Shown: positions 27,486 to 34,768, counted from the stretch's first letter. The stretch is DNA of 64,000 nucleotides from Tumebacillus lacus (GCF_026410385.1 NZ_JAPMLT010000003.1:248001-312000); one strand, 5' to 3'. The notes: generated by a model not told the origin, from the letters alone. Program-made: numbers and translations.

Positions 27486-28337
27486 GTGTACATCCCCGAG
27501 ATCCTGGAAGGAGAAGCGCGCGGCCGGCTGCGCAGATTGTACCACCACATCAAAGCGACGATGCACGTCCCCATCGTCCCCTACCTGTTCCGCACGTTGG
27601 CCTTCTACCCCTCGTTCCTGCAGTACGCCGTCGAGACCAGCCGTCCCAATCTCCTGTCCCGTTCGTTTGAGGAAGCGGCGGACGAACTGCGCGCCGTGCC
27701 TCCTCCCGACGTTCCCGTGCCTCCTCTGCCGCCGTACGTCACGCACCGCGACCTGCGCGGAGCGGCCGCTTTGTTGCCGGTGTTTCATGATGCCAACGCC
27801 AAAGAGCTGTTGATCGTCACCGCTTGGTACGAAGCGCTGTCGGAGCGACCTGTCGCCGGAAATGGTACATCTGTAAACGATGGAGAGTTCCTCCCGCCCG
27901 GCATCCCCGCCGCCTTTCCAAGGCCGATCCCGCTGGTGCGCGTCGAATCGGCCCCGCCGCACCTGCAAGCGTTGCTGAAGCAGATTGTCGATGCACAGCG
28001 GGCATCCGGCCCGGCCAGCCAGTACCGGGCGTTGGCGCAGTATCCGACGTTTCTCACCGGGGCGTGGCAGGAGATCTATCCCTACCTGCACGAACCGTGG
28101 TACCAAGAACAGCGCCGCCACCTCCTCGACCGTGCCCAAGTACTCGTCCACCGCCTCCCCTACCCGTTGCCGCTCTCGCCAAGGCGCCTGCGCCAAGTGC
28201 TCTCCCCCCGCGAGATCGCCTCCTGCATCGGCCTGATCGCGATGTTTCGCGATCTTCTGCCGAGCCTGATCCTCGACATCGACTTGATGAACCGGATGCT
28301 CAGGCAACCGCCGAGGAGGAGATTTCCGTTTGTGTGA
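27486..28337 (+). CDS. DehI-like (2-haloacid dehalogenase DehI family) protein
   Basis: This 283-residue protein is built from two copies of an all-helical domain: LYHHIKATMHVPIVPYLFRT with LAFYPSFLQYAVE in the first half, and LLKQIVDAQRASGPASQYRA with LAQYPTFLTGAWQEI in the second. Such a duplication is characteristic of the DehI group, whose known members hydrolyse 2-haloacids. I cannot confirm the catalytic residues by eye, so dehalogenase activity is not claimed; many members in Bacillales are uncharacterised. I chose the GTG at 27486, eight bases after AAAGGAG. A proline-rich linker (PPPDVPVPPLPPY) joins the halves. Confidence 0.6.
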   Translation: MYIPEILEGEARGRLRRLYHHIKATMHVPIVPYLFRTLAFYPSFLQYAVETSRPNLLSRSFEEAADELRAVPPPDVPVPPLPPYVTHRDLRGAAALLPVFHDANAKELLIVTAWYEALSERPVAGNGTSVNDGEFLPPGIPAAFPRPIPLVRVESAPPHLQALLKQIVDAQRASGPASQYRALAQYPTFLTGAWQEIYPYLHEPWYQEQRRHLLDRAQVLVHRLPYPLPLSPRRLRQVLSPREIASCIGLIAMFRDLLPSLILDIDLMNRMLRQPPRRRFPFV

Positions 28338-28360
28338 GAGAGTGCGAGCTTGCACCACGC

Positions 28361-28392
28361 AAAAAAGGACGGTCACTCAGACCGTCCTTTTT
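28361..28392. terminator. Bidirectional terminator between convergent genes
   Basis: The stem AAAAAGGACGGTC/GACCGTCCTTTTT with a 5-nt loop lies between the DehI-like gene and the Nudix gene. Confidence 0.92.
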
Positions 28393-28394
28393 CC

Positions 28395-28838
28395 CTACCA
28401 TTCGGTCAGCAACTCCCCGATCCCCAGTGGGTACAATTGCCGGTCCCATCTCGAAAAATCGACAATCGGTACCCACACGGCCGGGTTGTCGGTGAGCCCG
28501 TTGTCGAGGATGCGCAGGTCACCGCGAGCATAGAGGCTCTCGTCGAGGAAACGGACGTGGTAGAGCTGCAACAGTTCGTGCAGGCCGTCCTCTTCCGTAC
28601 CGAGGACGTTTTCCACGCAGCCGAGGTACTCCAGCACCTCCACCTCCGCGTTCAGTTCCTCACGCATCTCGCGCACGACCGCCTCACGGGAGTGCTCCCT
28701 ATACTCGATGCCACCCCCCGGCGGACGGTAAAACGTACCGGTGCCATGCTCATGCTCCCCGTACAATTTCTCCATCAGCACCGCGCCTTCGTGCACGACG
28801 ATGCCCAGTGCCACCGCACGCGGTTTCCGTTCGCTCAC
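28395..28838 (-). CDS. Nudix hydrolase
   Basis: This 147-residue protein has the Nudix box GGIEYREHSREAVVREMREE, in which the Glu residues that bind metal are intact; the Gly near the end of the consensus is Asn here. Nudix enzymes cleave nucleoside diphosphates linked to another group; the substrate cannot be predicted. It starts at a GTG that overlaps the prmA stop by 4 bp, so it is translated with prmA. A longer frame upstream lies inside prmA and is rejected. Confidence 0.88.
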   Translation of the reverse strand: MSERKPRAVALGIVVHEGAVLMEKLYGEHEHGTGTFYRPPGGGIEYREHSREAVVREMREELNAEVEVLEYLGCVENVLGTEEDGLHELLQLYHVRFLDESLYARGDLRILDNGLTDNPAVWVPIVDFSRWDRQLYPLGIGELLTEW

Positions 28839-29776
28839 GACAGCTCCCCCCGCCGCAACGCCATCGTCAGCCACTCGTCGCCTTGCAGGCGGGCCGTCAC
28901 GTGCCAGCCGAGGTCGGCATAGACGCGGACCACTTCCTCCTCGATCCATTCGACGATGCCGGAGAGGAGCAACACGCCGTCCCCTTTTACGATCCGGTGG
29001 CAAAGGTCGGCCAGCAAGATCGCCTCCTTGCCGCCGATGTTCACCGCGACGAGGTCGTACGCGTCCGTCACACCGGCAAACTCGTCGTGGACGTCACCGA
29101 TCTTGATCTCGATCCCTTCGATGCCGTTCAGCTCCATGTGATGGCGGATCACGTTTTCCGCCGACAGCTCCAGATCGACGGCGACGACCCGCTCCGCTCC
29201 TTTTTGCTTGGCAAAGAGGCTCAAGATCCCCGAGCCCGCTCCGAGGTCGGCCACCTGATCGCCCGGACGCACCAGATCGTCCATCAGTTCGATGCACTGT
29301 CTGGTGGTCGGGTGTTCGCCGGTGCCAAACGCGGCGGCCGGTTCGATCACCAGCGTGCGCTCGCCGTCCAAACGCTCCTCATCCCACGGCGGACGGATCA
29401 TCAGCCCCGGTTTGACCTCGACGGCGGTAAACGCGTACGCCGGGTCTTCCGTCACCGGCTCCGGCACCGTGATCGTCAGCTCCCCGGCATATCCGCCCTC
29501 GGCCATCCACGCCGCCATGCTGCTCCGCAGTTCTTCCAGCCGTTGCTCGGTCAATTCGAGCTCCGGCGCGATCTCTTCGTAGGCGCGCACCGTCACCTCG
29601 TCCACATCCGCCTCCCGATAGCCGTAGCCGTCCTCGATGACGAACGTCTCAATCGGCGCGTCGACCCACACATATTCGATGCCGCGCCCCTGCAGCCGCG
29701 CGACCGCCTCATCCGACCGCTGTGCGGCGACGGTCAGCGCGTATTCCACATAGCGCGGCGTTTGTGTTTCACTCAT
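28835..29776 (-). CDS. prmA: Ribosomal protein L11 methyltransferase
   Basis: PrmA methylates ribosomal protein L11 with S-adenosylmethionine. The 313-residue protein has an N-terminal substrate-recognition domain and the methyltransferase core with FGTGEHPTTRQC, VADLGAGSGILSLFAKQKGA (SAM motif I), VAVDLELSAEN and LVAVNIGGKEA. The ATG at 29776 is preceded by GGAGGAG. In many Bacillales prmA is downstream of dnaJ; here it stands in a two-gene unit with a Nudix hydrolase. Confidence 0.93.
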   Translation of the reverse strand: MSETQTPRYVEYALTVAAQRSDEAVARLQGRGIEYVWVDAPIETFVIEDGYGYREADVDEVTVRAYEEIAPELELTEQRLEELRSSMAAWMAEGGYAGELTITVPEPVTEDPAYAFTAVEVKPGLMIRPPWDEERLDGERTLVIEPAAAFGTGEHPTTRQCIELMDDLVRPGDQVADLGAGSGILSLFAKQKGAERVVAVDLELSAENVIRHHMELNGIEGIEIKIGDVHDEFAGVTDAYDLVAVNIGGKEAILLADLCHRIVKGDGVLLLSGIVEWIEEEVVRVYADLGWHVTARLQGDEWLTMALRRGELS

Positions 29777-29881
29777 GTTGTTCTCCTCCGATTTCCCTTC
29801 ATCTGCCTGTCCCCCATTGTAATCGAAAGACAAATGCCGGGGCAACCGGGGTATCTGTCCCTTCCCGAATCGAGGCGTCTG

Positions 29882-29890
29882 CATACCGTA
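29882..29890 (+). promoter_or_regulatory. SigK-type -10 element before cotW-like gene
   Basis: CATACCGTA fits the CATAnnnTA -10 consensus of sigma K, about 32 nt before the ATG at 29922. I see no AC-type -35 at the right distance, so another factor such as GerE may be needed. Confidence 0.35.
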
Positions 29891-29921
29891 GTAGTAAAAG
29901 CCTTGCGAAGGAGGATTTCCG

Positions 29922-30254
29922 ATGAGCGACGTCGACAAAGTGTCCAAAAGCTTGAGCGATCTGATCATCGCCGACACCTTCAATAAGCACGGTGTCACAA
30001 CGGATCGCACCCGCGGTCTCACGGCAGAACAAAAACAGCAGGTGAAAGACCTCGTCGAGGATCTGAAAAAACAGGTCGACCAATTCCTGAAGGTGCAATC
30101 CGAAGAGAAACAACAGCCCCCGGCCGCCACGAAGAGAGATCGGCTGCCCGACCCGCCGCAACGAAAGGCGGCCCCCGCCTCGACTCCAAGTCTCCACTCG
30201 GCTGTGGCCCCCAAAAGCAAACGCCGCCGGCTCGGCTTCAAGAAAAACAACTAA
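29922..30254 (+). CDS. CotW-like spore coat protein
   Basis: This 110-residue, basic protein starts with MSDVDKVSKSLSDLIIADTF, then NKHGV and a helical segment (LTAEQKQQVKDLVEDLKKQV), followed by a Pro/Ala-rich, strongly basic tail. This resembles CotW, which is encoded beside cotX in the Bacillus cotVWXYZ cluster; the similarity is from memory and partial. Position directly upstream of two cotX genes supports a coat role. Ribosome site AAGGAGG precedes the ATG. Confidence 0.6.
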   Translation: MSDVDKVSKSLSDLIIADTFNKHGVTTDRTRGLTAEQKQQVKDLVEDLKKQVDQFLKVQSEEKQQPPAATKRDRLPDPPQRKAAPASTPSLHSAVAPKSKRRRLGFKKNN

Positions 30255-30267
30255 ACACCCGCACAGG

Positions 30268-30300
30268 AAAAGCCGCGATGCTCCGCCATCGCGGCTTTTT
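30268..30300 (+). terminator. Terminator after the cotW-like gene
   Basis: A 13-bp perfect stem AAAAGCCGCGATG/CATCGCGGCTTTT is followed by T. Confidence 0.9.
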
Positions 30301-30356
30301 GATAGCCCCTCGGCAAAACCGCCAAATTGTGCGAATGCCCGTGGATACTTGTCTAT

Positions 30357-30385
30357 ACCGATTGTCCCCGTCCCACATAGCATGA
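30357..30385 (+). promoter_or_regulatory. Candidate SigK promoter of the cotX pair
   Basis: AC (30357-30358), a 17-nt spacer and CATAGCATG (from 30376) fit the sigma K pattern AC-N17-CATA. It lies about 35 nt before the GTG start of the first cotX gene, as expected for late mother-cell expression. Confidence 0.55.
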
Positions 30386-30415
30386 CAGTAAAGACAAACG
30401 AGGAGGGAAATCAAC

Positions 30416-30838
30416 GTGGAAAAATGGTCTGCGCTCTCGGGCGGGCGTCATCCCCTGTGCCGAGACGAAGAAGTCGTGCAAGATGCTGACCAAGTCACCG
30501 AGACGGTGCAAATTTCTAGAGAGTTGATCGTCATCAAGGATTCCTTTGATGTCGAAGTCAAAACGACCGACACGCAAGCGGCGGTCAACCTGCAGGTCGC
30601 TTTGCAACTGGCGATCGCACTGGTCCTGAGCATCACCATCGCAGACAGTGACCAAGCGGAAAAAGTACGCCAAGATCTGTTCCAACGCATCGAAAGCAAA
30701 CAGATCAACAACCAACGCACGGTCATCGAACACTCGCGCGGCGTGCGCGTCGTCACGACCGACACGGATGTATCTGTGAACATCCAAGCGCTGCTGCAAA
30801 TCCTGGTCTCGCTGGTCGCCAAAATCGACATTCTCTAA
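30416..30838 (+). CDS. cotX: Spore coat protein CotX/CotV family (copy 1)
   Basis: This 140-residue protein has two copies of the CotX/CotV domain: KDSFDVEVKTTDTQAAVNLQ with VALQLAIALVLSITIADS, and HSRGVRVVTTDTDVSVNIQA with LLQILVSLVAKIDIL. These proteins are crosslinked into the insoluble outer coat/crust in late sporulation. Translation starts at a GTG after GAGGAGGG. Together with the next gene it forms a two-paralogue operon behind a sigma K-like promoter. Confidence 0.9.
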   Translation: MEKWSALSGGRHPLCRDEEVVQDADQVTETVQISRELIVIKDSFDVEVKTTDTQAAVNLQVALQLAIALVLSITIADSDQAEKVRQDLFQRIESKQINNQRTVIEHSRGVRVVTTDTDVSVNIQALLQILVSLVAKIDIL

Positions 30839-30863
30839 TCACGAAAAAAGGAGGGTTTCCTAC

Positions 30864-31334
30864 ATGAAAGGGAAAAAACACACGCATAAGCGTCGCCGCT
30901 CGACGGGCATGCGTTCTCTGTCTTCCACTTCCAACCGCGGTCACGACCGCGTCGCTGATGACACGACGGTCGACCAAGATGCGGATCAAGACATCGAGGA
31001 CCTGCAAGTATCCGAAGAGTGCATCATCATCCGCAACTCGGCTGATGTGGAAGTGCACACGACCGACACACAAGCTGCGGTCAATCTGCAAGCGGCTCTC
31101 CAAGTGGCCATCGCCCTCGTGCTCTCGCTGACGATCGCAGACAGCGACAAAGCGGAAGCAGTCACGCAAGATCTGCTTCAAAAGATCGAAACCAAGCAGA
31201 TCAACAAACAAAAAACGCTTATCCTCAATTCCCAATGCGTCCGCGTCACCACGACCGACACGGACATCGCCGTCAACATCCAGGCTCTCTTGCAAGTCCT
31301 GGTCGCACTGGTTGCGAAGATCGACGTTCTCTAA
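30864..31334 (+). CDS. cotX: Spore coat protein CotX/CotV family (copy 2)
   Basis: This 156-residue paralogue of the preceding gene has the same two-domain layout (VEVHTTDTQAAVNLQAALQV and VRVTTTDTDIAVNIQALLQV) and a longer basic N-terminus (MKGKKHTHKRRRSTG). A very strong AAAGGAGG site precedes the ATG. It arose by tandem duplication and is followed by two hairpins, the second with a T tract. Confidence 0.9.
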   Translation: MKGKKHTHKRRRSTGMRSLSSTSNRGHDRVADDTTVDQDADQDIEDLQVSEECIIIRNSADVEVHTTDTQAAVNLQAALQVAIALVLSLTIADSDKAEAVTQDLLQKIETKQINKQKTLILNSQCVRVTTTDTDIAVNIQALLQVLVALVAKIDVL

Positions 31335-31335
31335 G

Positions 31336-31408
31336 CGTTCCGTTACCTGTGGGACGGAACCTCGACGGCCTCCGGGCAGCACCGAATCATCGGTGCTGTC
31401 TTTTTTTG
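31336..31408 (+). terminator. Hairpin plus terminator after the cotX pair
   Basis: GTTCCGT/ACGGAAC (31336-31360) is followed by the true terminator stem AGCACCGA/TCGGTGCT (31378-31397) with TCTTTTTTT. Confidence 0.85.
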
Positions 31409-31458
31409 TGTTACAATTAGAGAGACAATGTGGCAAGAAATGGAGGCACTGACCCAAG

Positions 31459-32136
31459 ATGAACAAACGCAAATGGACCACCGCCCTGCTCGCGACCGCC
31501 GTAGCAACCGGCCTTTTGACCGGTTGCGGCACCGACAACGCAGAACCGAACACCCCGGCCAAGGACACCGCCCCGGAGCAGTCCGCCACCGAGCAAACCA
31601 AGTCCAAAACCTACAAAGAACCGCCGGCGATGGCGATCGACAAATCGAAAGAATACACCGCCGTCCTCAAGACCAGCAAAGGCGACGTGACGATCAAGTT
31701 GCTGGATGACCAAGCACCGAACACAGTCAACAACTTCGTCTTCCTCGCCAAAGATCATTTCTATGACGGGGTCAAGTTTCACCGCATCATCAAAGAGTTC
31801 ATGATCCAGACCGGCGACCCGCTCGGCAACGGTCGGGGCGGCCCCGGCTACAAATTTGCCGATGAACTGCCGCCGGCCAAACCGTATGCGCCCGGCATCG
31901 TCGCGATGGCGAACGCAGGTCCGAACACCAACGGCAGCCAGTTCTTCATCGGCACCGGCGAAGGCGTGGTCTCGCTGAACAAGCAGCCGAACTACACCGT
32001 GTTTGGCGAAGTGGTCGGCGGCATGGAAGCGGTGCAGGCGATCGCCTCCACGCCGGTCGGTCAGAGCGAGACCGGTGAAAAGAGCAAGCCGACCGAAGAC
32101 GTCGTGATCCAATCGGTCGAGATCCAGGAGAAATAA
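31459..32136 (+). CDS. Cyclophilin-type peptidyl-prolyl isomerase, lipoprotein
   Basis: This 225-residue protein begins with a lipoprotein signal peptide (basic start MNKRKW, hydrophobic stretch, lipobox LLTGC with Cys23), so it should be anchored on the outer face of the membrane. The catalytic domain shows FHRIIKEFMIQTGDPLGNG, GIVAMANAGPNTNGSQFFI and YTVFGEVVGGME. It would speed proline isomerisation in exported proteins. It stands alone with AGGAGG-poor but acceptable spacing before the ATG. Confidence 0.93.
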   Translation: MNKRKWTTALLATAVATGLLTGCGTDNAEPNTPAKDTAPEQSATEQTKSKTYKEPPAMAIDKSKEYTAVLKTSKGDVTIKLLDDQAPNTVNNFVFLAKDHFYDGVKFHRIIKEFMIQTGDPLGNGRGGPGYKFADELPPAKPYAPGIVAMANAGPNTNGSQFFIGTGEGVVSLNKQPNYTVFGEVVGGMEAVQAIASTPVGQSETGEKSKPTEDVVIQSVEIQEK

Positions 32137-32214
32137 GGATCGGCACAGTCGCCCCTGCCCGCCCTCCATGCATAGACTGCCAAGAGAGATCATGCAGGCA
32201 GGGAGGCTCGGCCG

Positions 32215-32667
32215 ATGGGAAAACGAAGAAAGAAACGACGCGACCGCGGGCCGCTGTTTGAGTATTTTCGCGAGTTGGCGAACCGACCCGATTTCTTGGT
32301 CATCCCCACACCGCCGGGGTTTGGTGTCGTAAGGCCCGAATATCAAGAGGCCTCGCCGCTTTTGACCGGGCAGGTTTTCTTTGACGATCCGTTCTGGAAT
32401 GTGCTCACCCCGCCGCCGTTCGGGGAACAGGACCCTGTTTATCCGTACTACGCCCGCGTGCTGGCAGCGGTGGAACGGCGTCAGGAGGCCTGCCCCCACG
32501 GTCAGGAGTCGCCGACGTGCACGGCTGCAAGGGAAGCCTATTTTGCGGCTGCCCGTGAGTACTCGTATGAGTTGGACCACGTGTATGGACTCCGGCGATT
32601 TCAAGAAGAACGCCAAGAGGCGGCTCGGCAGAAAAAAGCCGCCAAACGAACAAAAAAACGTACCTGA
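32215..32667 (+). CDS. Hypothetical basic protein
   Basis: This 150-residue protein has no recognised domain. It is strongly basic at both ends (MGKRRKKRRDRG and KKAAKRTKKRT), aromatic and proline-rich in the middle (PPPFGEQDPVYPYYARVLAA), and carries two cysteines (ACPHGQESPTC). It lies between coat and germination genes, so a spore role is possible but only by position. Ribosome site GGGAGG precedes the ATG. The terminator begins inside its last codons. Confidence 0.55.
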   Translation: MGKRRKKRRDRGPLFEYFRELANRPDFLVIPTPPGFGVVRPEYQEASPLLTGQVFFDDPFWNVLTPPPFGEQDPVYPYYARVLAAVERRQEACPHGQESPTCTAAREAYFAAAREYSYELDHVYGLRRFQEERQEAARQKKAAKRTKKRT

Positions 32668-32690
32668 CACGCGTTCAGGTACGTTTTTTT
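32652..32690. terminator. Bidirectional terminator between the basic protein and gerPB-like genes
   Basis: The stem AAAAAACGTACCTGA/TCAGGTACGTTTTTT overlaps the 3' ends of both convergent genes. Confidence 0.9.
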
Positions 32691-33028
32691 CGTGCCGCCG
32701 AGCCGGTCATTTCGTCGCCGTTCAGGACCGTGCCGTTCTCCGTCTGGTACACAGCGCTGTATCCGTCTCCCATCCCGTTCCCCGTACCCGCGTTCGGGGG
32801 GAACGGGGCGGCCTCTTTGACGGGCAAGCCTTCTTTGTTCAAGATCGGTTTCACCTCTTTGGTGATCTTGCTCTCCAGCTTTTGATGGGCCTGTTGTTGC
32901 GGGATGTACTCTTTGATATCTTCGGCGTGCGATTTGATCGAGCCGCTGGTGCCGACCTGCACAATCGAGGAGTTGCTCATCGAGTTGATCCGCAAAGTGC
33001 CGATCGAGATCTTTTGCGTGACGCGCAT
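32675..33028 (-). CDS. gerPB: Spore germination protein, GerPB-like
   Basis: This 117-residue protein begins MRVTQKISIGTLRINSMSNS and continues with SSIVQVGTSGSIKSHA, the hydrophobic pattern of GerPB (a small inner-coat protein needed for nutrients to reach the germinant receptors). The C-terminal half is longer and less conserved and includes KLESKITKEVKPILNKEG. The ATG at 33028 follows AGGAGG; an upstream extension is not needed. It is second in a two-gene unit after a gerPA/F-like gene, read away from the other gerP genes. Confidence 0.75.
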   Translation of the reverse strand: MRVTQKISIGTLRINSMSNSSIVQVGTSGSIKSHAEDIKEYIPQQQAHQKLESKITKEVKPILNKEGLPVKEAAPFPPNAGTGNGMGDGYSAVYQTENGTVLNGDEMTGSAARKKRT

Positions 33029-33045
33029 CCCTCCACCTCCTGCCG

Positions 33046-33267
33046 TCAAAATGCCGAAAAGACATTGTCGTCGACCAAGTCGTTATCGTTCGTGTTCGTG
33101 GAACTGACCACGTTATAGGTCTGCGGGAAATCACCCGTGTTAAAAGAACCGGAACCGGAATACGTCTTGGCGGTCGTCTTCGGCGAGATAAACCCGGTAT
33201 CCCCGATGTGCAGAACGCCGCCGGAGGAGACGTTGATCACTTTCAAGTTCCCTACTATGGCCGGCAA
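33046..33267 (-). CDS. gerPF: Spore germination protein, GerPA/GerPF-like, TTG start
   Basis: This 73-residue protein has the family start PAIVGNLKVINVSSGGVLHI, the motif GDTGFISPK and a glycine/serine-rich FNTGDFP segment, as in GerPA and GerPF; the two are too alike to tell apart by eye. The start codon is TTG (33267) with AAAGGTGG about seven bases upstream. It is the first gene of the minus-strand unit and sits behind a sigma K-type promoter. Confidence 0.82.
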   Translation of the reverse strand: MPAIVGNLKVINVSSGGVLHIGDTGFISPKTTAKTYSGSGSFNTGDFPQTYNVVSSTNTNDNDLVDDNVFSAF

Positions 33268-33310
33268 GACGACACCACCTTTGCTGACAACTTCTTGGAT
33301 ATAGGCAATC

Positions 33311-33333
33311 TATGCGGGGCGCCCGCCTAACGT
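33311..33333 (-). promoter_or_regulatory. Candidate SigK promoter of the minus-strand gerP unit
   Basis: On the minus strand AC (33332-33333), a 17-nt spacer and CATAGATTG (CATA at 33311-33314) match the sigma K pattern, about 45 nt before the TTG start at 33267. Confidence 0.55.
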
Positions 33334-33335
33334 GA

Positions 33336-33363
33336 ACCTTTGCACCCGCCGTGCAATAGCCTA
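33336..33363 (+). promoter_or_regulatory. Candidate SigK promoter of gerPE1-gerPD1
   Basis: AC (33336-33337), a 17-nt spacer and AATAGCCTA (33355-33363) are one base from the AC-N17-CATAnnnTA sigma K pattern. Its -35 nearly touches that of the divergent promoter. Because the -10 overlaps the ATG at 33363, translation must start later, at 33399. Confidence 0.5.
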
Positions 33364-33398
33364 TGAAGGAATCACATCTCACAAAAGGGAGTCTCCCG

Positions 33399-33698
33399 AT
33401 GATCGCACGCGACCGAAAAAAACAAGTGTATGTCCAAAACGTGCAGGCCCTGACCGTCTTTTTCAGCTCTGTGCTGCAAGTCGGCGACGTCTACGGTGAT
33501 TGCCATCCCTTCACGTACGCCGAAGCCTACTCCGGGTACCGAGGTGAACCCAGTTTCAAGACGGAAGAGGTGGCCCCGCCAAACAAAACCCGACTCAACT
33601 TTGACAATCAGCTCGATGAAGACCCGATTAACTTCAACATCATCGGCGAAAAGGTGGTCACTTACACGCCGAACATTCGAGGTGAAGCAGCGCGATGA
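33399..33698 (+). CDS. gerPE: Spore germination protein GerPE (copy 1)
   Basis: This 99-residue protein reads MIARDRKKQVYVQNVQALTV, then FFSSVLQVGD and FTYAEAYSGYRGEPSF and ends TPNIRGEAAR, the pattern of GerPE. GerP proteins make the coat permeable to germinants. AAAGGGAG precedes the ATG. The stop overlaps the gerPD start by 4 bp (ATGA). A second, diverged copy of this gene pair lies 520 bp downstream. Confidence 0.82.
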   Translation: MIARDRKKQVYVQNVQALTVFFSSVLQVGDVYGDCHPFTYAEAYSGYRGEPSFKTEEVAPPNKTRLNFDNQLDEDPINFNIIGEKVVTYTPNIRGEAAR

Positions 33699-33895
33699 AA
33701 CTCAACATGCATGTGCAAAATGCCGACCTGCACGTCGGCGGCGTCAAGATCAACTCCGTCTCTTCCTCCTCCATCGTGATCTTTGGCGACGCCGAAAGTT
33801 TTTACCCGAAAGTTGTCTCGATCACACGCGGGCTCAGCACCGCCACCGTCGTGCCGACTGCCGGCCCCGGCGGTCCGGTCGGTTCGATCCGCTGA
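33695..33895 (+). CDS. gerPD: Spore germination protein GerPD (copy 1)
   Basis: A 66-residue protein starting MKLNMHVQNADLHVGGVKIN and containing SVSSSSIVIFGDAE, ending in a glycine/proline-rich tail (GPGGPVGSIR). This is the GerPD pattern. It is translationally coupled to gerPE copy 1. Confidence 0.82.
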   Translation: MKLNMHVQNADLHVGGVKINSVSSSSIVIFGDAESFYPKVVSITRGLSTATVVPTAGPGGPVGSIR

Positions 33896-33924
33896 GTCTT
33901 TGTCCAATTGTGAGCGTCTCGGAC

Positions 33925-33952
33925 ACCGACAAGCGCGAAATCACATATTCTA
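33925..33952 (+). promoter_or_regulatory. Candidate SigK promoter of the second gerP unit
   Basis: AC (33925-33926), exactly 17 nt, then CATATTCTA (33944-33952) is a perfect match to AC-N17-CATAnnnTA, 34 nt before the ATG at 33986. Confidence 0.65.
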
Positions 33953-33985
33953 TCTAGTAACTACAACTGAAGGAGCGATACCGAT

Positions 33986-34207
33986 ATGCCAGCCCTTGTG
34001 GGGGGACCCATCAAAATCATCAGCGTTTCCGGCGGCAACGTCAGCTTTGGCGACACCGGGTTTGTAGCCCCGAAATCAGCATCCAAATCGTACAGCGGAT
34101 CAGGCGGCGGTCTGACCGGCGACTTCCCTGTCTCGATCAACGGGATCAGCAACGTGAATACGTTCGACGCAGACGGCATCGATACGAACACGGCAGCGGG
34201 CGTCTAG
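33986..34207 (+). CDS. gerPF: Spore germination protein, GerPA/GerPF-like (second copy)
   Basis: This 73-residue protein begins MPALVGGPIKIISVSGGNVS and has GDTGFVAPKSASKSYSG and LTGDFPVSINGISNVN, the same layout as the minus-strand paralogue at 33046-33267. AAGGAG precedes the ATG. It starts the second plus-strand unit, 11 bp before gerPE copy 2. Confidence 0.82.
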   Translation: MPALVGGPIKIISVSGGNVSFGDTGFVAPKSASKSYSGSGGGLTGDFPVSINGISNVNTFDADGIDTNTAAGV

Positions 34208-34218
34208 AGAGCACCCCG

Positions 34219-34518
34219 ATGATCAAGCGAGATCGACAAAGGCAAGTGATCGTTGGCCACATGACGGTACTGAACATCTCGTTCTCCTCCGTCCTGCAGG
34301 TAGGCGACGCGCCGGTGATCGAGCCGTTCGACTACGCCGAAGCGTATTCCGGCTATCGCGGAGCGGCTAGTTTCGTGACGGAAGAAACGCAAAAGCCCGT
34401 AAACACCCGCCTCCACTATGCCAATCAGGTGGATGAAGACGTTCGGGATTCCAACACCCTCGGTGAAGAGTACCTCGAAGCATTCGAACCGAACATTCGA
34501 GGAGTGAAAGCGCGATGA
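34219..34518 (+). CDS. gerPE: Spore germination protein GerPE (copy 2)
   Basis: This 99-residue paralogue of copy 1 shares the start MIKRDRQRQVIVGHMTVLNI, the motif FDYAEAYSGYRGAASF and the end EPNIRGVKAR. It is as long as copy 1, so both look functional. Coupled to gerPD copy 2 by ATGA. Confidence 0.82.
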   Translation: MIKRDRQRQVIVGHMTVLNISFSSVLQVGDAPVIEPFDYAEAYSGYRGAASFVTEETQKPVNTRLHYANQVDEDVRDSNTLGEEYLEAFEPNIRGVKAR

Positions 34519-34715
34519 AGATCAAGATGCACATCACCAACGCCGATCTGCAAGTCGGCGCCATCAAGATCAACAACGTCTCGTCTTCCGCCGTGGTCAT
34601 CCTCGGCGATTCGGAAGAGATCAAGCCCAATTCGATCTCTGTCACGCGCGGCATCCAAGCGCCGCTGGTGGTCACACCGTCCGGCCCCGGCGGCCCGGTC
34701 GGCGCGATCCGGTAA
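34515..34715 (+). CDS. gerPD: Spore germination protein GerPD (copy 2)
   Basis: This 66-residue paralogue of copy 1 starts MKIKMHITNADLQVGAIKIN and ends with GPGGPVGAIR. The protein length is identical to copy 1, which fits duplication of the whole gerPE-gerPD module. A terminator follows. Confidence 0.82.
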   Translation: MKIKMHITNADLQVGAIKINNVSSSAVVILGDSEEIKPNSISVTRGIQAPLVVTPSGPGGPVGAIR

Positions 34716-34729
34716 GAGCAGACAAGGCA

Positions 34730-34768
34730 AAAAAAGACCCTCTCGCCTGTTCGCGAGAGGGTCTTTTG
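34730..34768. terminator. Bidirectional terminator between gerPD2 and etfA
   Basis: The stem AAAAGACCCTCTCGC/CGCGAGAGGGTCTTTT (loop CTGTT) serves both convergent genes. Confidence 0.92.

Noticed and set aside
29777-30250. N-terminal extension of prmA
   Set aside because: It runs through the promoter region and antisense to the cotW-like gene; the ATG at 29776 has a strong ribosome site and gives the usual PrmA length.
30416-31334. CotX pair as one gene broken by a frameshift
   Set aside because: Both copies are full length with two domains, separate starts and separate ribosome sites; they are tandem paralogues.
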